From Elusimicrobiota bacterium (lineage in GTDB: Bacteria > Elusimicrobiota > Elusimicrobia > FEN-1173 > JAKLIF01), in contig JAKLIF010000002.1 in the NCBI GenBank assembly GCA_022709755.1, forward strand, positions 1 to 64,000: a stretch of DNA of 64,000 nucleotides, written 5' to 3'. Of this stretch, positions 43,136-53,043 are shown one piece after another (positions within the stretch are counted from its first letter, which is position 1; each line of letters begins with the position of its first letter). The notes below the pieces were generated by a model. The model saw only the letters and a list, made by a program, of their open reading frames with translations, was not told where the DNA came from and did not search any database. Made by a program: the position numbers and the translations under genes.

Positions 43136-44278
43136 TCACCCTTTCAAGGTCTTCTGTCCGAATAGTTTTACTACTTGGGAGGCGGTCCTGGCAAGGTGTT
43201 CGGCGGTGTTTTGCATGGAATCCCGAAGCGTCGTCGGTCCCGGGACGATGGGGAAAATGGAGGTGACTCCCCGGCGATACAGTTTTTCATGACCGGGACC
43301 CATCGATCCGCAGAGGATCACCAGGGGCACGCCGGTCTTTCGGGCGATCGCGCCGAGCCCGTCGGCGACTTTTCCGGAGGCGGACTGTCCGTCGGTGCGT
43401 CCCTCCCCGGTCAGGGTCAGGTCGGCGTTGCGCATGGATTTTTCCATCTGGAGGATATCCAGAACGAGCCCGATGCCTGATTCCAACCGCGCGCCGAGGA
43501 AGGCCATCGCCCCGGCCCCGAGTCCGCCGGCCGCTCCCGCTCCCGGAACCCGACTAAAATCTCGATGATAAAGGGAAGAGAGAAGGTTTGAATACTGTTT
43601 CAATCCGCGGTCCAGCCGTTCGATCATCGACGGGGTCGCGCCCTTCTGGGGACCATAGATCCGGGCGGCTCCTTTGGGTCCGTCGAGGGGGTTCGTCACG
43701 TCGCAGGCCACCCTCACCCTGATTTTGGAAAGTCGTCGGTCGATCCCCGAAATATCGATCCGCGCGATGGAGAGAAGTTCCCGACCTCCTCGCCCGAGCC
43801 GGCGGCCGTGTCGGTCGAAGAAGCGGACGCCCAACCCTTGGGCCATCCCCATGCCGCCGTCCACGGTGGCGCTTCCCCCGATTCCCAACACGATCTCCCG
43901 GCACCCGTGATCGAGCGCGGAACGGATCAACTGTCCCGTTCCTTCCGAGGAAGTGAGGAGAGGATTCCGTTTGTGGACGGGGACCAGATGGAGTCCGGAG
44001 GCGGCGGCCATCTCGATGACGGCTGTTCGGCCGCCTCGCACGACCCCCCATCTCGCCCTGACGGTCTTGCCGAGGGGGTCTCTGACGGGGGTCGTCAGGG
44101 TGCGGCCGTGGAGGGCTTTGACGAGGGTGTCGACAGTGCCCTCTCCACCGTCCGCCGCGGGCATCCGGATGGTTTTGACTCCGGGGCAGTTTCGCCGGAT
44201 TCCCCGGTCCATGGCTTTCGCCGCTTCAGAAGCGGTGAGGCATTCTTTGAATTTATCGGGAGCCAGAAGGACGAGCAT
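43136..44278 (-). CDS. glxK: Glycerate 2-kinase, GlxK/GarK type
   Basis: A 380-residue glycerate kinase of family 1. It begins LLAPDKFKECLTASEAAKAM and carries MPAADGGEGTVD, IGGSATVDGGMGMAQGLG and LTGEGRTDGQSASGKV, all hallmark segments. It phosphorylates D-glycerate with ATP to 2-phosphoglycerate. It is followed by the hydroxyacid dehydrogenase gene and starts 5 bp after alr, so it sits in a minus-strand run below the rplA region. Confidence 0.92.
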   Translation of the reverse strand: MLVLLAPDKFKECLTASEAAKAMDRGIRRNCPGVKTIRMPAADGGEGTVDTLVKALHGRTLTTPVRDPLGKTVRARWGVVRGGRTAVIEMAAASGLHLVPVHKRNPLLTSSEGTGQLIRSALDHGCREIVLGIGGSATVDGGMGMAQGLGVRFFDRHGRRLGRGGRELLSIARIDISGIDRRLSKIRVRVACDVTNPLDGPKGAARIYGPQKGATPSMIERLDRGLKQYSNLLSSLYHRDFSRVPGAGAAGGLGAGAMAFLGARLESGIGLVLDILQMEKSMRNADLTLTGEGRTDGQSASGKVADGLGAIARKTGVPLVILCGSMGPGHEKLYRRGVTSIFPIVPGPTTLRDSMQNTAEHLARTASQVVKLFGQKTLKG

Positions 44279-44283
44279 TCGGC

Positions 44284-45369
44284 TCAGGGGGTTTTATAGA
44301 TCTTTTGCCAGTTGGATGACATGGTCCGTCGGAGATAGAGTTCGACTGGATCTCCGATTTTGATGTCTTTGACATCAGAGACGTCGATCAGGCAATGTCC
44401 CATCCCCACGCGGCCCACGAAGGGACATTTGATCCCGCGGATCTGGCCCCAGTAGGTCTGCCCGTGGCTGACTTGGATCCACCGGCTGGCGGGTTCCAGG
44501 GTCAATCCGTGCGCGTAACCGGCCGGCACGGTGGCGACGGTGATGCTTTTCGGAGAGACATATTCGCCGCCGTAACCCACCGAGGCCCCGGCTTCGATCT
44601 TTTCGATATGGACGACGCGCGCCACGACCCGCCACGGGTTTTTCAAATCCAGTTTTTTGGAGGTCGGATTGATCCCGTAGACCAGGTTGCCGACCCGGAC
44701 ACGGGAGAGGGCGAATTGCGGATAATCCATCAGGATGGAACTGTCAGCCACATGGATGTCGATGGTGTCCGGTAATGACAGATTCTTGATGGCCGATAAG
44801 AAATTCTGGATGACTTCCTCGGTTTTATCCCCGTTTTTTCCGGGCATATACCCCGGGTGGGCGAAAATTCCGGCCAGATCCAATTTCGGAAAATGTTTTA
44901 TCTGTCCGATGAAATGGGGGAGATCCTTGAGAGGGAAACCCCATCGGTTGAGCCCTAAATTCACCTTCAGGTGGATGCGGACCTTTTGAGGTCCCGCGTG
45001 ATGATTGAGGGATTTTAGAAGTTCGGCGCTGTCCGCCATGACGTCTAATCTGTTCTGAACGATCTCGTCGGCCTGTGACGGAAGGATGGCCCCCATGACG
45101 AGGAGGGGGGCTTTGATCCCGGCTTTCCGGAGATGAACGGCTTCGTCCAGATAGGCCACGGCCAGAGAATCGGCCCCGCTTTTGAGGGCGATCTCCGCCA
45201 CCGGGGCGGCTCCATGCCCGTAGGCATCGGATTTGACGACGGCGGTGAAGGAGGTCGTGGGGGGGAGCAACTGCTTCACGAGACGGGTGTTGTGGGCGAT
45301 CGCCCCGAGGTCCACCTCCACCCAGCGCAGGAGGGTCGATTGATTCGGGACGTTATTGGTCTTTGTCAT
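44284..45369 (-). CDS. alr: Alanine racemase
   Basis: A 361-residue fold-type III PLP enzyme. The PLP lysine motif reads AVVKSDAYGHG (usually VVKANAYGHG) near residue 45. NLGLNRWGF corresponds to the family's MNRLGF, and the catalytic Tyr lies in VGYGGEY. The C-terminal beta domain has RVGMGHCLIDV-type text (usual RVSMDQ). It supplies D-alanine for peptidoglycan. The neighbouring FemAB-type gene also belongs to wall synthesis. An OPINE-type or broad-specificity racemase is possible because of the SD-for-AN change. Confidence 0.9.
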   Translation of the reverse strand: MTKTNNVPNQSTLLRWVEVDLGAIAHNTRLVKQLLPPTTSFTAVVKSDAYGHGAAPVAEIALKSGADSLAVAYLDEAVHLRKAGIKAPLLVMGAILPSQADEIVQNRLDVMADSAELLKSLNHHAGPQKVRIHLKVNLGLNRWGFPLKDLPHFIGQIKHFPKLDLAGIFAHPGYMPGKNGDKTEEVIQNFLSAIKNLSLPDTIDIHVADSSILMDYPQFALSRVRVGNLVYGINPTSKKLDLKNPWRVVARVVHIEKIEAGASVGYGGEYVSPKSITVATVPAGYAHGLTLEPASRWIQVSHGQTYWGQIRGIKCPFVGRVGMGHCLIDVSDVKDIKIGDPVELYLRRTMSSNWQKIYKTP

Positions 45370-45464
45370 AGTCAGTCTATTTCATCACTTCTGGAGGTAT
45401 CGTGCAAATGAGGAGCATTATGACAGAGACCCCCGTGTCTCTCCGCGGCGGCATGGTGGAAATA

Positions 45465-46529
45465 TTATTTCAATTTCTGTAAAACCCATTTGCGGATATT
45501 CCTGAACGCGGGCCAGGCGTGGACCCAGGCGCGGTAGAACCAGGGGGAGAAGACCAAGTCGTATTCCCCGATGAATCGTGTCAGCTCGGCATTGAATCCT
45601 TTTTTGAACCGGTAGAGGCCGTAGAGCGGTTTCTCCGGCGATGGATCGTTCGGCACGGCGCGAAAGTCGTAGAGACGGCATCCCTTCTCTTTGGCCCAAC
45701 GGATCATGGTCCATTGCATGAGGTGGTTCGGCATGAGTTCCCGCTGCTCGTTCGAGGAAGCCCCGTAAGCATACCAGCAAACAGGACCGAAACGGAAGGC
45801 CAGCGCGCCGGCGATGGCCTTGCCCTCATGGCGGGCCAGGAAGAACTGGGCCTGCTCCCGGGCCCCCAGCTTCTCAAAGATATCCAAAAAGTATTTTAAC
45901 GGCCTGGCGATGAATTCGTCCCGCTGGGCGGTGATCGCCAATATCTTATGGAACTCGGCCACTCCCGCCGGCTCGACGACCTGTTCGATCACGACCCCCT
46001 TCTTTTCGCCGAGGCGTATGTTGTAACGGGCTTTTTGGTCCATGTTTTTGAGGAGGGTCTCCTCGTCGGCCTCGATCGGAAGGCGCATGACGGATTGGGG
46101 CTGGATTCCGGAGAAATTTCCGCCGCTGGCGGTGAACAGGAACCCGGCCTTGAGGAGGGACGGGGAGAGCCAGTCGTCGGAATCGACGACGTCCGGATCC
46201 ATCTTCAAGAAGATGGATCGACGGGATTCCGCGAAAGTTCTGATCTGTAAAAAGAGTTCGTGGAGTCTGTCGAGGGGCGTATCGGGGGATAACACGGGGC
46301 CCCGGGGGGCATAAAAGAACGACCGTCCGATACGGGGGATCTGATGTTCCAAGAGGGAGACGCCACAGACCCATCGGCCCCCTTCGTCGAGGGCCAAGCG
46401 ATGGGGGGTCCATCCGGACCGGGCTTTCAACTCTCCCCAGGCCCAGGATTGGAAGATATGGGGTTTACGGGACTGAAGGACGAAGGCGTCCCACGCCGGA
46501 GGATTATCGACGGAAATGAGCGGAGACAT
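45465..46529 (-). CDS. FemAB/FemX-type peptidoglycan bridge aminoacyltransferase-like
   Basis: A 354-residue double-GNAT protein. It carries IFQSWAWGELKARSGW, the characteristic opening of FemX/FmhB and lipid II aminoacyltransferases, and LYDFRAVPNDPSPEKPLYGLYRFKKGFNAE near the C-terminus, the family signature (YDLWGxxxxxxxxxxGLYxFKxGF). These enzymes use aminoacyl-tRNA to add amino acids to the peptidoglycan stem. The neighbouring alr supports a wall role. The acceptor position cannot be read. It follows rplA by 72 bp on the same strand. Confidence 0.85.
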   Translation of the reverse strand: MSPLISVDNPPAWDAFVLQSRKPHIFQSWAWGELKARSGWTPHRLALDEGGRWVCGVSLLEHQIPRIGRSFFYAPRGPVLSPDTPLDRLHELFLQIRTFAESRRSIFLKMDPDVVDSDDWLSPSLLKAGFLFTASGGNFSGIQPQSVMRLPIEADEETLLKNMDQKARYNIRLGEKKGVVIEQVVEPAGVAEFHKILAITAQRDEFIARPLKYFLDIFEKLGAREQAQFFLARHEGKAIAGALAFRFGPVCWYAYGASSNEQRELMPNHLMQWTMIRWAKEKGCRLYDFRAVPNDPSPEKPLYGLYRFKKGFNAELTRFIGEYDLVFSPWFYRAWVHAWPAFRNIRKWVLQKLK

Positions 46530-46601
46530 GGTCAGGAATTGTTCACCCCGCCGAGGGCCTCCCCGGATGGAGAGGCGGCATCACAAAAGAGACAGGACAG
46601 A

Positions 46602-47294
46602 TCAGTCTTTTTTTCCGGCGTCGCCGGTTTGGACCCAGACGCCGGGGCCCATGGTGCAGGCCAAAGATACGCTCTTGATGTATTGTCCCTTGGAGGAGGC
46701 CGGTTTAGCGGCCAAGACGGCGTCCAGGATCGCTTGCGCGTTCTGGGCGAGTTTGTCCTCGGCGAAGGAGGCCTTCCCGAGGATGGAATGGATGATCCCG
46801 TAGGCGTCGGCCTTGAATTCCACGCGGCCCGCCTTGAGTTCCTTGACGGTGCGTTCGACGTCGAACGTGACCGTGCCCGATTTCGGGTTCGGCATCAACC
46901 CGCGGGGTCCCAGGATCTTGGCGACCTTGGTGAGGTCTTTCATGGTGTCCGGGGTGGCGACCATGATATCGAAATCCAGCCAGCCCTTTTGGATCTGTTC
47001 GATGAGGTCGGCGTCGCCGATGAAATCCGCGCCGGCCGCCTGGGCTTCCTTCACTTTTTCGCCCTTGGCAATGACGGCCACCTTTTTGGATTGGCCGGTG
47101 CCGTGCGGCAGCACGACGGTTCCGCGGACGGTCTGCTCTGATTTCTTCGCGTCGATGCCCAGATGAACGTGGATCTCGACGGTCTCGTCGAACTTGGCTT
47201 TGGCGGTCTTTTTGACCAGAGCCGTGGCCTCGGCGAGCGGATAGCGTTTGGACTTATCGTACGATTCTGCGAGAGCTTTCATTCGTTTAGCCAT
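46602..47294 (-). CDS. rplA: 50S ribosomal protein L1
   Basis: A 230-residue L1. The start is placed at MAKRMKAL (47294), one base after the rplK stop. KSGTVTFDVE, IGDADLIEQIQKGWLDFD and GPRGLMPNPKSGTV are the family segments. It binds 23S rRNA and in many bacteria represses its own operon by binding the mRNA. It is the last gene of the ribosomal run here and lies far from rplJ, unlike the common rplKAJL order. Confidence 0.95.
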   Translation of the reverse strand: MAKRMKALAESYDKSKRYPLAEATALVKKTAKAKFDETVEIHVHLGIDAKKSEQTVRGTVVLPHGTGQSKKVAVIAKGEKVKEAQAAGADFIGDADLIEQIQKGWLDFDIMVATPDTMKDLTKVAKILGPRGLMPNPKSGTVTFDVERTVKELKAGRVEFKADAYGIIHSILGKASFAEDKLAQNAQAILDAVLAAKPASSKGQYIKSVSLACTMGPGVWVQTGDAGKKD

Positions 47295-47295
47295 T

Positions 47296-47733
47296 TTATT
47301 TTCCACCTTCTGCCACTTCGATCCCCATGCTGCGGGCTGTGCCTTTGACCATCTCCACGGCGGCGTTCAGGTCGTGGGCGTTCAGGTCGGGCATCTTTTG
47401 TTTGGCCACATCTTCGGCCTGCTGGCGTGTGATCTTGGCGACCTTGTTCTTGTTGGGTTCAGAGCTGGCCTTGGCCAGTCCGGCTGTCTTTTTGAGGAGC
47501 GCGGAGACCGGCGGCATCTTTGTGATGAACGTGAATGACCGGTCTTCGAAGACCGTGATGACGACGGGGATGGTCATCCCCGGTTCCATGGTCTTGGAAC
47601 GCTCGTTGAATTGCTTGCAGAAGTCCATGATGTTGACCCCGTGTTGTCCGAGCGCCGGACCGACGGGGGGGGCCGGGTTGGCGGCTCCCGCGGGGATCTG
47701 CAGTTTGATCTGGGTTTTTATTTTTTTAGCCAT
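47296..47733 (-). CDS. rplK: 50S ribosomal protein L11
   Basis: A 145-residue L11. [33 protein letters not shown] is the classic start (proline-rich thiostrepton-binding region) and [15 protein letters not shown] the end. It forms the GTPase-associated region with 23S rRNA. It is followed by rplA one base later. A GAGAGGAAC ribosome site precedes the ATG. Confidence 0.96.
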   Translation of the reverse strand: MAKKIKTQIKLQIPAGAANPAPPVGPALGQHGVNIMDFCKQFNERSKTMEPGMTIPVVITVFEDRSFTFITKMPPVSALLKKTAGLAKASSEPNKNKVAKITRQQAEDVAKQKMPDLNAHDLNAAVEMVKGTARSMGIEVAEGGK

Positions 47734-47758
47734 AGTTCCTCTCCGAAAAACGATTTAT

Positions 47759-48289
47759 TTACAGCTTCTCGACTTGAAGGTAATCCAGCTTCAACGGGGT
47801 CGCCCGGCCGAAAATGGAAACCATCACTTTCAGCTTGGCCTGATCCTCGTGGACTTCTTCGACGGTCCCGATGAAATGTTTGAACGGACCGTCGTTGATG
47901 CGGACGTTCTCGCCCTTCTCGAAGACGACGGCCGGCCGCGGTTTTGAATCCGCCGGGGCTGTCGCCAGGGCCAAGAGGTGTTGCACATCCGAGTCCGGGA
48001 GGGGGGTGGGTTGGACTCCGCCCAGGAACCCCGTCACGCCGGGCGTGTTCCGGATGATCCAATAGGTCTCATTGTCCAGGTCCATGTCCACCAGGACGTA
48101 TCCCGGGAAGAATTTGCGCTTCCGGACCTGTTTCTTATTGCGTCGAAGTTCGACGACGTCTTCCGTCGGGATGAGAATCTGGAAAACGCGGCTGGAGAGG
48201 CTCTGCAACGCCACCTGTTTCTCCAGGGTTTTCTTGACCTTATCCTCGTGACCTGTATACGTGTGAATGATGTACCATCCGCGTTTCAT
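47759..48289 (-). CDS. nusG: Transcription termination/antitermination factor NusG
   Basis: A 176-residue NusG. The N-terminal NGN domain starts WYIIHTYTGHEDKVKKTLE with FFPGYVLVDMDLD, and a KOW domain with KGENVRINDGPFKHFIGTVEEV forms the C-terminus. The start is MKRGW at 48289 after AGAGGAA. The open frame upstream is a shadow over secE. It binds RNA polymerase and couples it to the ribosome or Rho. It stands between secE and rplK. Confidence 0.95.
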   Translation of the reverse strand: MKRGWYIIHTYTGHEDKVKKTLEKQVALQSLSSRVFQILIPTEDVVELRRNKKQVRKRKFFPGYVLVDMDLDNETYWIIRNTPGVTGFLGGVQPTPLPDSDVQHLLALATAPADSKPRPAVVFEKGENVRINDGPFKHFIGTVEEVHEDQAKLKVMVSIFGRATPLKLDYLQVEKL

Positions 48290-48303
48290 GTTGTTCCTCT
48301 CTA

Positions 48304-48483
48304 TTATATCAGCAGTCTGAACAGATGCATAATGATGTAATCCACCGCGCCGACGTAGATGGCCATGACGATCACCAGGAGGATCACCAGCCAAGTGCTG
48401 GCCAGCATCTCCGTCTTGGAGAGCCAGGTGACGCGTTTCAGCTCATCGTAGGCTTCCTTGAAAAACTTGATCAGTTCGCTCAT
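48304..48483 (-). CDS. secE: Protein translocase subunit SecE
   Basis: A 59-residue membrane protein, the short one-helix form common in bacteria. It begins MSELIKFFKEAYDELKRVTWLSKTE, the conserved amphipathic part with RVTWPxxxE (here RVTWLSKTE), followed by one hydrophobic helix (about 28-47). The Pro usual after VTW is Leu. Its start is 30 bp from the tRNA-Trp 3' end, with a GGGAGAAC ribosome site. Confidence 0.93.
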   Translation of the reverse strand: MSELIKFFKEAYDELKRVTWLSKTEMLASTWLVILLVIVMAIYVGAVDYIIMHLFRLLI

Positions 48484-48512
48484 TGTTCTCCCTCGTCATT
48501 CATCGGGAAATC

Positions 48513-48587
48513 TGGCAGGAGTGGAAGGACTCGAACCTTCAGTCCCGGTTTTGGAGACCGGTGGTTTACCAGTTAACCGACACTCCC
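48513..48587 (-). tRNA. trnW: tRNA-Trp (CCA anticodon)
   Basis: On the minus strand a cloverleaf runs from GGGAGTG to CACTCCT-G-CCA, with the CCA encoded. The anticodon stem CCGGT/ACCGG encloses CTCCAAA with anticodon CCA. The T arm reads GGTTCGAGTCC. The first acceptor pair is G-U. It lies between rpmG and secE, as in many bacteria. Confidence 0.95.
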
Positions 48588-48606
48588 AAGAACGTCCCGC
48601 TGGGAT

Positions 48607-48765
48607 CTACTTCGTTTCCTTGTGGGGGGTATGCTTCCCGCAAGTCGGACAATGTTTCTTCAATTCGATTTTCTTCTCCTTGCGTCTCCCGCGCACGTAG
48701 TGATAGTTGCGGTTGTCGCAGACCGTGCAAGCCAACTGATAGACGATGCGTTCTTTGGCGGCCAT
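48607..48765 (-). CDS. rpmG: 50S ribosomal protein L33
   Basis: A 52-residue L33 with a complete zinc ribbon: CTVC (Cys13, Cys16) and CPTC (Cys39, Cys42). The tail ends HKETK. It starts 6 bp after the tuf stop and ends 19 bp before the tRNA-Trp gene. The four cysteines mark the zinc-dependent form. Confidence 0.95.
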   Translation of the reverse strand: MAAKERIVYQLACTVCDNRNYHYVRGRRKEKKIELKKHCPTCGKHTPHKETK

Positions 48766-48771
48766 GGCTGT

Positions 48772-49968
<1,197 letters not shown>

Positions 49969-50040
49969 AGCTCCTCTTCCTCCTCAATGTATTAATGACG
50001 ACTATCTTTTGCGCCCGGCTAATATCCCAGGCAAAAAATC

Positions 50041-52134
50041 TTACCGGCTCGCAGACGCCGCGCCCGACTTGGCGACGATCTCCTCGGAGATGGCTCTCGG
50101 AATCTCTTCGTAATGGCTCGGCTCCATTGTATATGAAGCGCGTCCCTGAGATAGGGAACGGAGCGTGGTCGCGTAACCGAACATTTCGGCCAGCGGGACG
50201 AATCCGTGGATCGCGCGCAGATTCCCCGAGCGCATGTCCACCTGCTCGATCCGGCCGCGCCTCTTGCTCAGGTCTCCCATCACGTCGCCGAGATAATCTT
50301 CCGGCGTCATGACATCGATCTTCATAATGGGTTCAAGCAGGACGGGATTGGCCCGTCGACAGCCATCCTTTAGAGACAATGACGCCGCGATCTTAAAAGC
50401 CATTTCAGAGGAGTCCACGTCATGGAAACTCCCATCAAACAACGAGGCCCGAAAATCCACCATCGGATACCCGGCCAATACCCCGGATTCCATGGACTCG
50501 CGGATCCCTTTTTCCACCGCCGGGATGAATTCTTTCGGGATGCGCCCCCCGCGAATCTTATCCATGAATTCAAATCCTTCACCGGGTTTACGAGGTTCCA
50601 GTTCCAGCCACACATGCCCGTATTGACCGTGTCCGCCCGTCTGACGGATATACTTCCCTTCCGCCTCCACCTTTTTGCGGATTGTTTCCCGATATGCCAC
50701 CTGAGGCTTTCCGACGTTGGCCTGCACGTTGAATTCACGTTTCATCCGGTCGACGATAATATCCAGATGCAGTTCTCCCATGCCGGAAATAATGGTCTGC
50801 GAAGTCTCTTCATCCGTGCGGACACGGAACGTGGGGTCTTCTTCCGCTAGGCGCCCCAATGCAACACCCATCTTTTCCTCGTCTGCCTTGGATTTCGGTT
50901 CAATGGCGACCGAAATGACGGGTTCCGGGAACTTCATGCTTTCCAATATGATCAAATTTTCCTCGTCACACAGGGTAGTCCCCGTCGTCACCTGTTTCAA
51001 CCCCACCCCGGCGGCGATATCCCCCGCGTATAATTCTTCAACCTCCTCACGCTTATTCGCGTGCATGCGGAGAATCCGACCCAACCGTTCGCGACTGTCT
51101 TTGTTCGAATTGTAGATGTAAACACCCGCCTTCAGTGTTCCAGAATAAATCCTAAAAAACGTCAGCTTACCGACATGCGGATCCGACTGGATCTTGAAAG
51201 CCAATGCGCAGAACGGCGCACTGTCATTGGCCTCACGGACGACCTCTTTACCGGAATGGTCATGCCCGATGATCGGTGGCTTTTCAACCGGGCTGGGAAG
51301 ATAATCGCACACTGCATCCAAGAGGAGTTGAACGCCTTTATTCTTGAACGACGTGCCGCACATGATAGGGAAGAATTTTCCGCTGATGACGGCCTTTCTC
51401 ATCACCTTCCGTATTTCAGCTTCCGTGACTTCATGTCCTTCCAGATACTTATTGGCCATCTCATCGTCAAAATCGGACAACTGTTCGATCAACTGACTTC
51501 GTGCATGATCCACCTTCTCTTTCAGATCCGCGGGAATCTCCTTCTCCTCGAAATTCGCTCCGAGTTCCTCACCACTCCATACGTAGGCCTTCATCTTAAC
51601 CACGTCCACCATTCCCACAAAGGACGATTCCATTCCGATCGGCACGTGGATCGGATAGGCTTTGGCCCCGAGCCTCTTATGGAGTGAGTCCACACACATA
51701 TTGAAATCCGCCCCGATCTTATCCATCTTATTGGCAAAAACGATCCGAGGGACTTTGTACTGATCCGCCAGGCGCCAATTCGTTTCCGATTGAGGCTCTA
51801 CTCCCTGGGATCCATCCAGCACCACGACAGCGCCATCCAACACCCGGAGGCTTCGATTCACTTCGGCAGTAAAATCGATATGCCCCGGGGTATCAATAAT
51901 ATTGATCTGACAATCTCTCCAGACACAATACGTGGCGGCCGAGGTGATGGTGATCCCGCGTTCACGTTCCTGCTCCATCCAGTCCATGGTGGTGTTCCCA
52001 TCATGGACTTCGCCGATCTTATGGATGCGACCCGTATAGAAAAGGATCCTCTCGGTGGTCGTCGTTTTGCCCGCATCGATGTGGGCGACGATCCCGATAT
52101 TTCTCACTTTTTCCAATGGGTATTTACGCGGCAT
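50041..52134 (-). CDS. fusA: Elongation factor G
   Basis: A 697-residue translational GTPase. It has [18 protein letters not shown], the canonical RGITI switch I ([13 protein letters not shown], in contrast to the EF-Tu next to it), DTPGHIDF and NKMD, followed by the five-domain EF-G layout ([34 protein letters not shown]). It moves tRNAs and mRNA after peptide transfer. An AGAGAGAG ribosome site precedes the ATG. It is in the str block rpsL-rpsG-fusA-tuf. tuf follows after 72 bp. Confidence 0.97.
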   Translation of the reverse strand: MPRKYPLEKVRNIGIVAHIDAGKTTTTERILFYTGRIHKIGEVHDGNTTMDWMEQERERGITITSAATYCVWRDCQINIIDTPGHIDFTAEVNRSLRVLDGAVVVLDGSQGVEPQSETNWRLADQYKVPRIVFANKMDKIGADFNMCVDSLHKRLGAKAYPIHVPIGMESSFVGMVDVVKMKAYVWSGEELGANFEEKEIPADLKEKVDHARSQLIEQLSDFDDEMANKYLEGHEVTEAEIRKVMRKAVISGKFFPIMCGTSFKNKGVQLLLDAVCDYLPSPVEKPPIIGHDHSGKEVVREANDSAPFCALAFKIQSDPHVGKLTFFRIYSGTLKAGVYIYNSNKDSRERLGRILRMHANKREEVEELYAGDIAAGVGLKQVTTGTTLCDEENLIILESMKFPEPVISVAIEPKSKADEEKMGVALGRLAEEDPTFRVRTDEETSQTIISGMGELHLDIIVDRMKREFNVQANVGKPQVAYRETIRKKVEAEGKYIRQTGGHGQYGHVWLELEPRKPGEGFEFMDKIRGGRIPKEFIPAVEKGIRESMESGVLAGYPMVDFRASLFDGSFHDVDSSEMAFKIAASLSLKDGCRRANPVLLEPIMKIDVMTPEDYLGDVMGDLSKRRGRIEQVDMRSGNLRAIHGFVPLAEMFGYATTLRSLSQGRASYTMEPSHYEEIPRAISEEIVAKSGAASASR

Positions 52135-52167
52135 GATAATGGCTCTCTCTATCTGGGGTGTCTCGAA

Positions 52168-52647
52168 TTACCACCGATAATGGGCGAACGCCTTGTTGGC
52201 TTCAGCCATCTTATGGGTGTCTTCCCGTTTCTTGATCGACTCGCCTTCCTTCTTGCTGGCCGCCATGAGCTCATCCGACAAGCGCTCATGCATCGGACGC
52301 CCCCTCTTGGCGCGAGAGGCTCCTAAAATCCATTTCATCGCCAAGGCCTCGCCGCGTTCCGGCCGGACTTCCGACGGGACTTGGTAGGTGGCCCCACCGA
52401 CGCGACGGGGGCGAACCTCCAGAAGAGGCCGTGTATTCTCGATGGCTCGGGTAAAAACAGCGAGGGGTTCTTCTTTCATCTTTTCCTGAATCCGATCGAG
52501 AGCACTATAAAAAATATCCTCTCCAATGGTCTTTTTTCCCCTGAAATTCAGTTTCCCGATGAAACGCGCCACCAACAGCGAGTTATATTTATAATCCGGT
52601 TTCTCAACTTTGCGCCGCTCACGCGGTTTAAGTGCTTTTCGAGGCAC
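52168..52647 (-). CDS. rpsG: 30S ribosomal protein S7
   Basis: A 159-residue S7. It has KLNFRGKKTIGEDIFYSALDRIQEK, VRPRRVGGATYQVPSEVRPERGEALAMKW and ERLSDELMAASKKEGESIKKREDTHKMAEANKAFAHYRW, ending as most bacterial S7 do. It starts assembly of the 30S head. It lies 12 bp after rpsL and 33 bp before fusA. Confidence 0.96.
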   Translation of the reverse strand: MPRKALKPRERRKVEKPDYKYNSLLVARFIGKLNFRGKKTIGEDIFYSALDRIQEKMKEEPLAVFTRAIENTRPLLEVRPRRVGGATYQVPSEVRPERGEALAMKWILGASRAKRGRPMHERLSDELMAASKKEGESIKKREDTHKMAEANKAFAHYRW

Positions 52648-52659
52648 AGCGATTCTCCT

Positions 52660-53043
52660 TTATTTCTCTGCGGCCTTGGGCCGTTTTGCACCGTATTTGG
52701 AGCGCCCCTGTCTTCGATCTGCCACACCTGTGGCGTCCAAGGGCCCCCTGACGATATGATATCGAACTCCCGGCAAATCCTTCACACGCCCGCCGCGCAC
52801 CATCACGATCGAGTGTTCCTGCAAGGCATGACCAACGCCGGGGATATAGGCGGTGATTTCCATCCCGGATGATAATTTAACACGGGCCACTTTGCGTAGC
52901 GCAGAATTGGGTTTCTTCGGCGTCACCGTATAAACGCGAGTACAGACTCCACGCCGCTGCGGGCACGAACCCAAGGCCGGTGCTTTCGTCTTTTTCTGGT
53001 GCGTTGTCCGCCCCATCGAAACCAACTGATTAATCGTGGGCAT
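52660..53043 (-). CDS. rpsL: 30S ribosomal protein S12
   Basis: A 127-residue S12. [11 protein letters not shown], the decoding-centre loop [17 protein letters not shown] and [16 protein letters not shown] are intact. The lysines that, when changed, give streptomycin resistance are present. [10 protein letters not shown] replaces the usual GEGHNLQEHS. Its ATG shares one base with the rpoC stop (TAATG). Confidence 0.96.
   Translation of the reverse strand: MPTINQLVSMGRTTHQKKTKAPALGSCPQRRGVCTRVYTVTPKKPNSALRKVARVKLSSGMEITAYIPGVGHALQEHSIVMVRGGRVKDLPGVRYHIVRGPLDATGVADRRQGRSKYGAKRPKAAEK

Noticed and set aside
45370-45464. Inverted repeat AGAGAC/GTCTCT between the FemAB gene and alr
   Set aside because: It is short, with a six-base loop and no T run, and gives no clear function.
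46541-46572. Hairpin between rplA and the FemAB-type gene
   Set aside because: The stem is fair, but no T run follows, so I do not call it a terminator.
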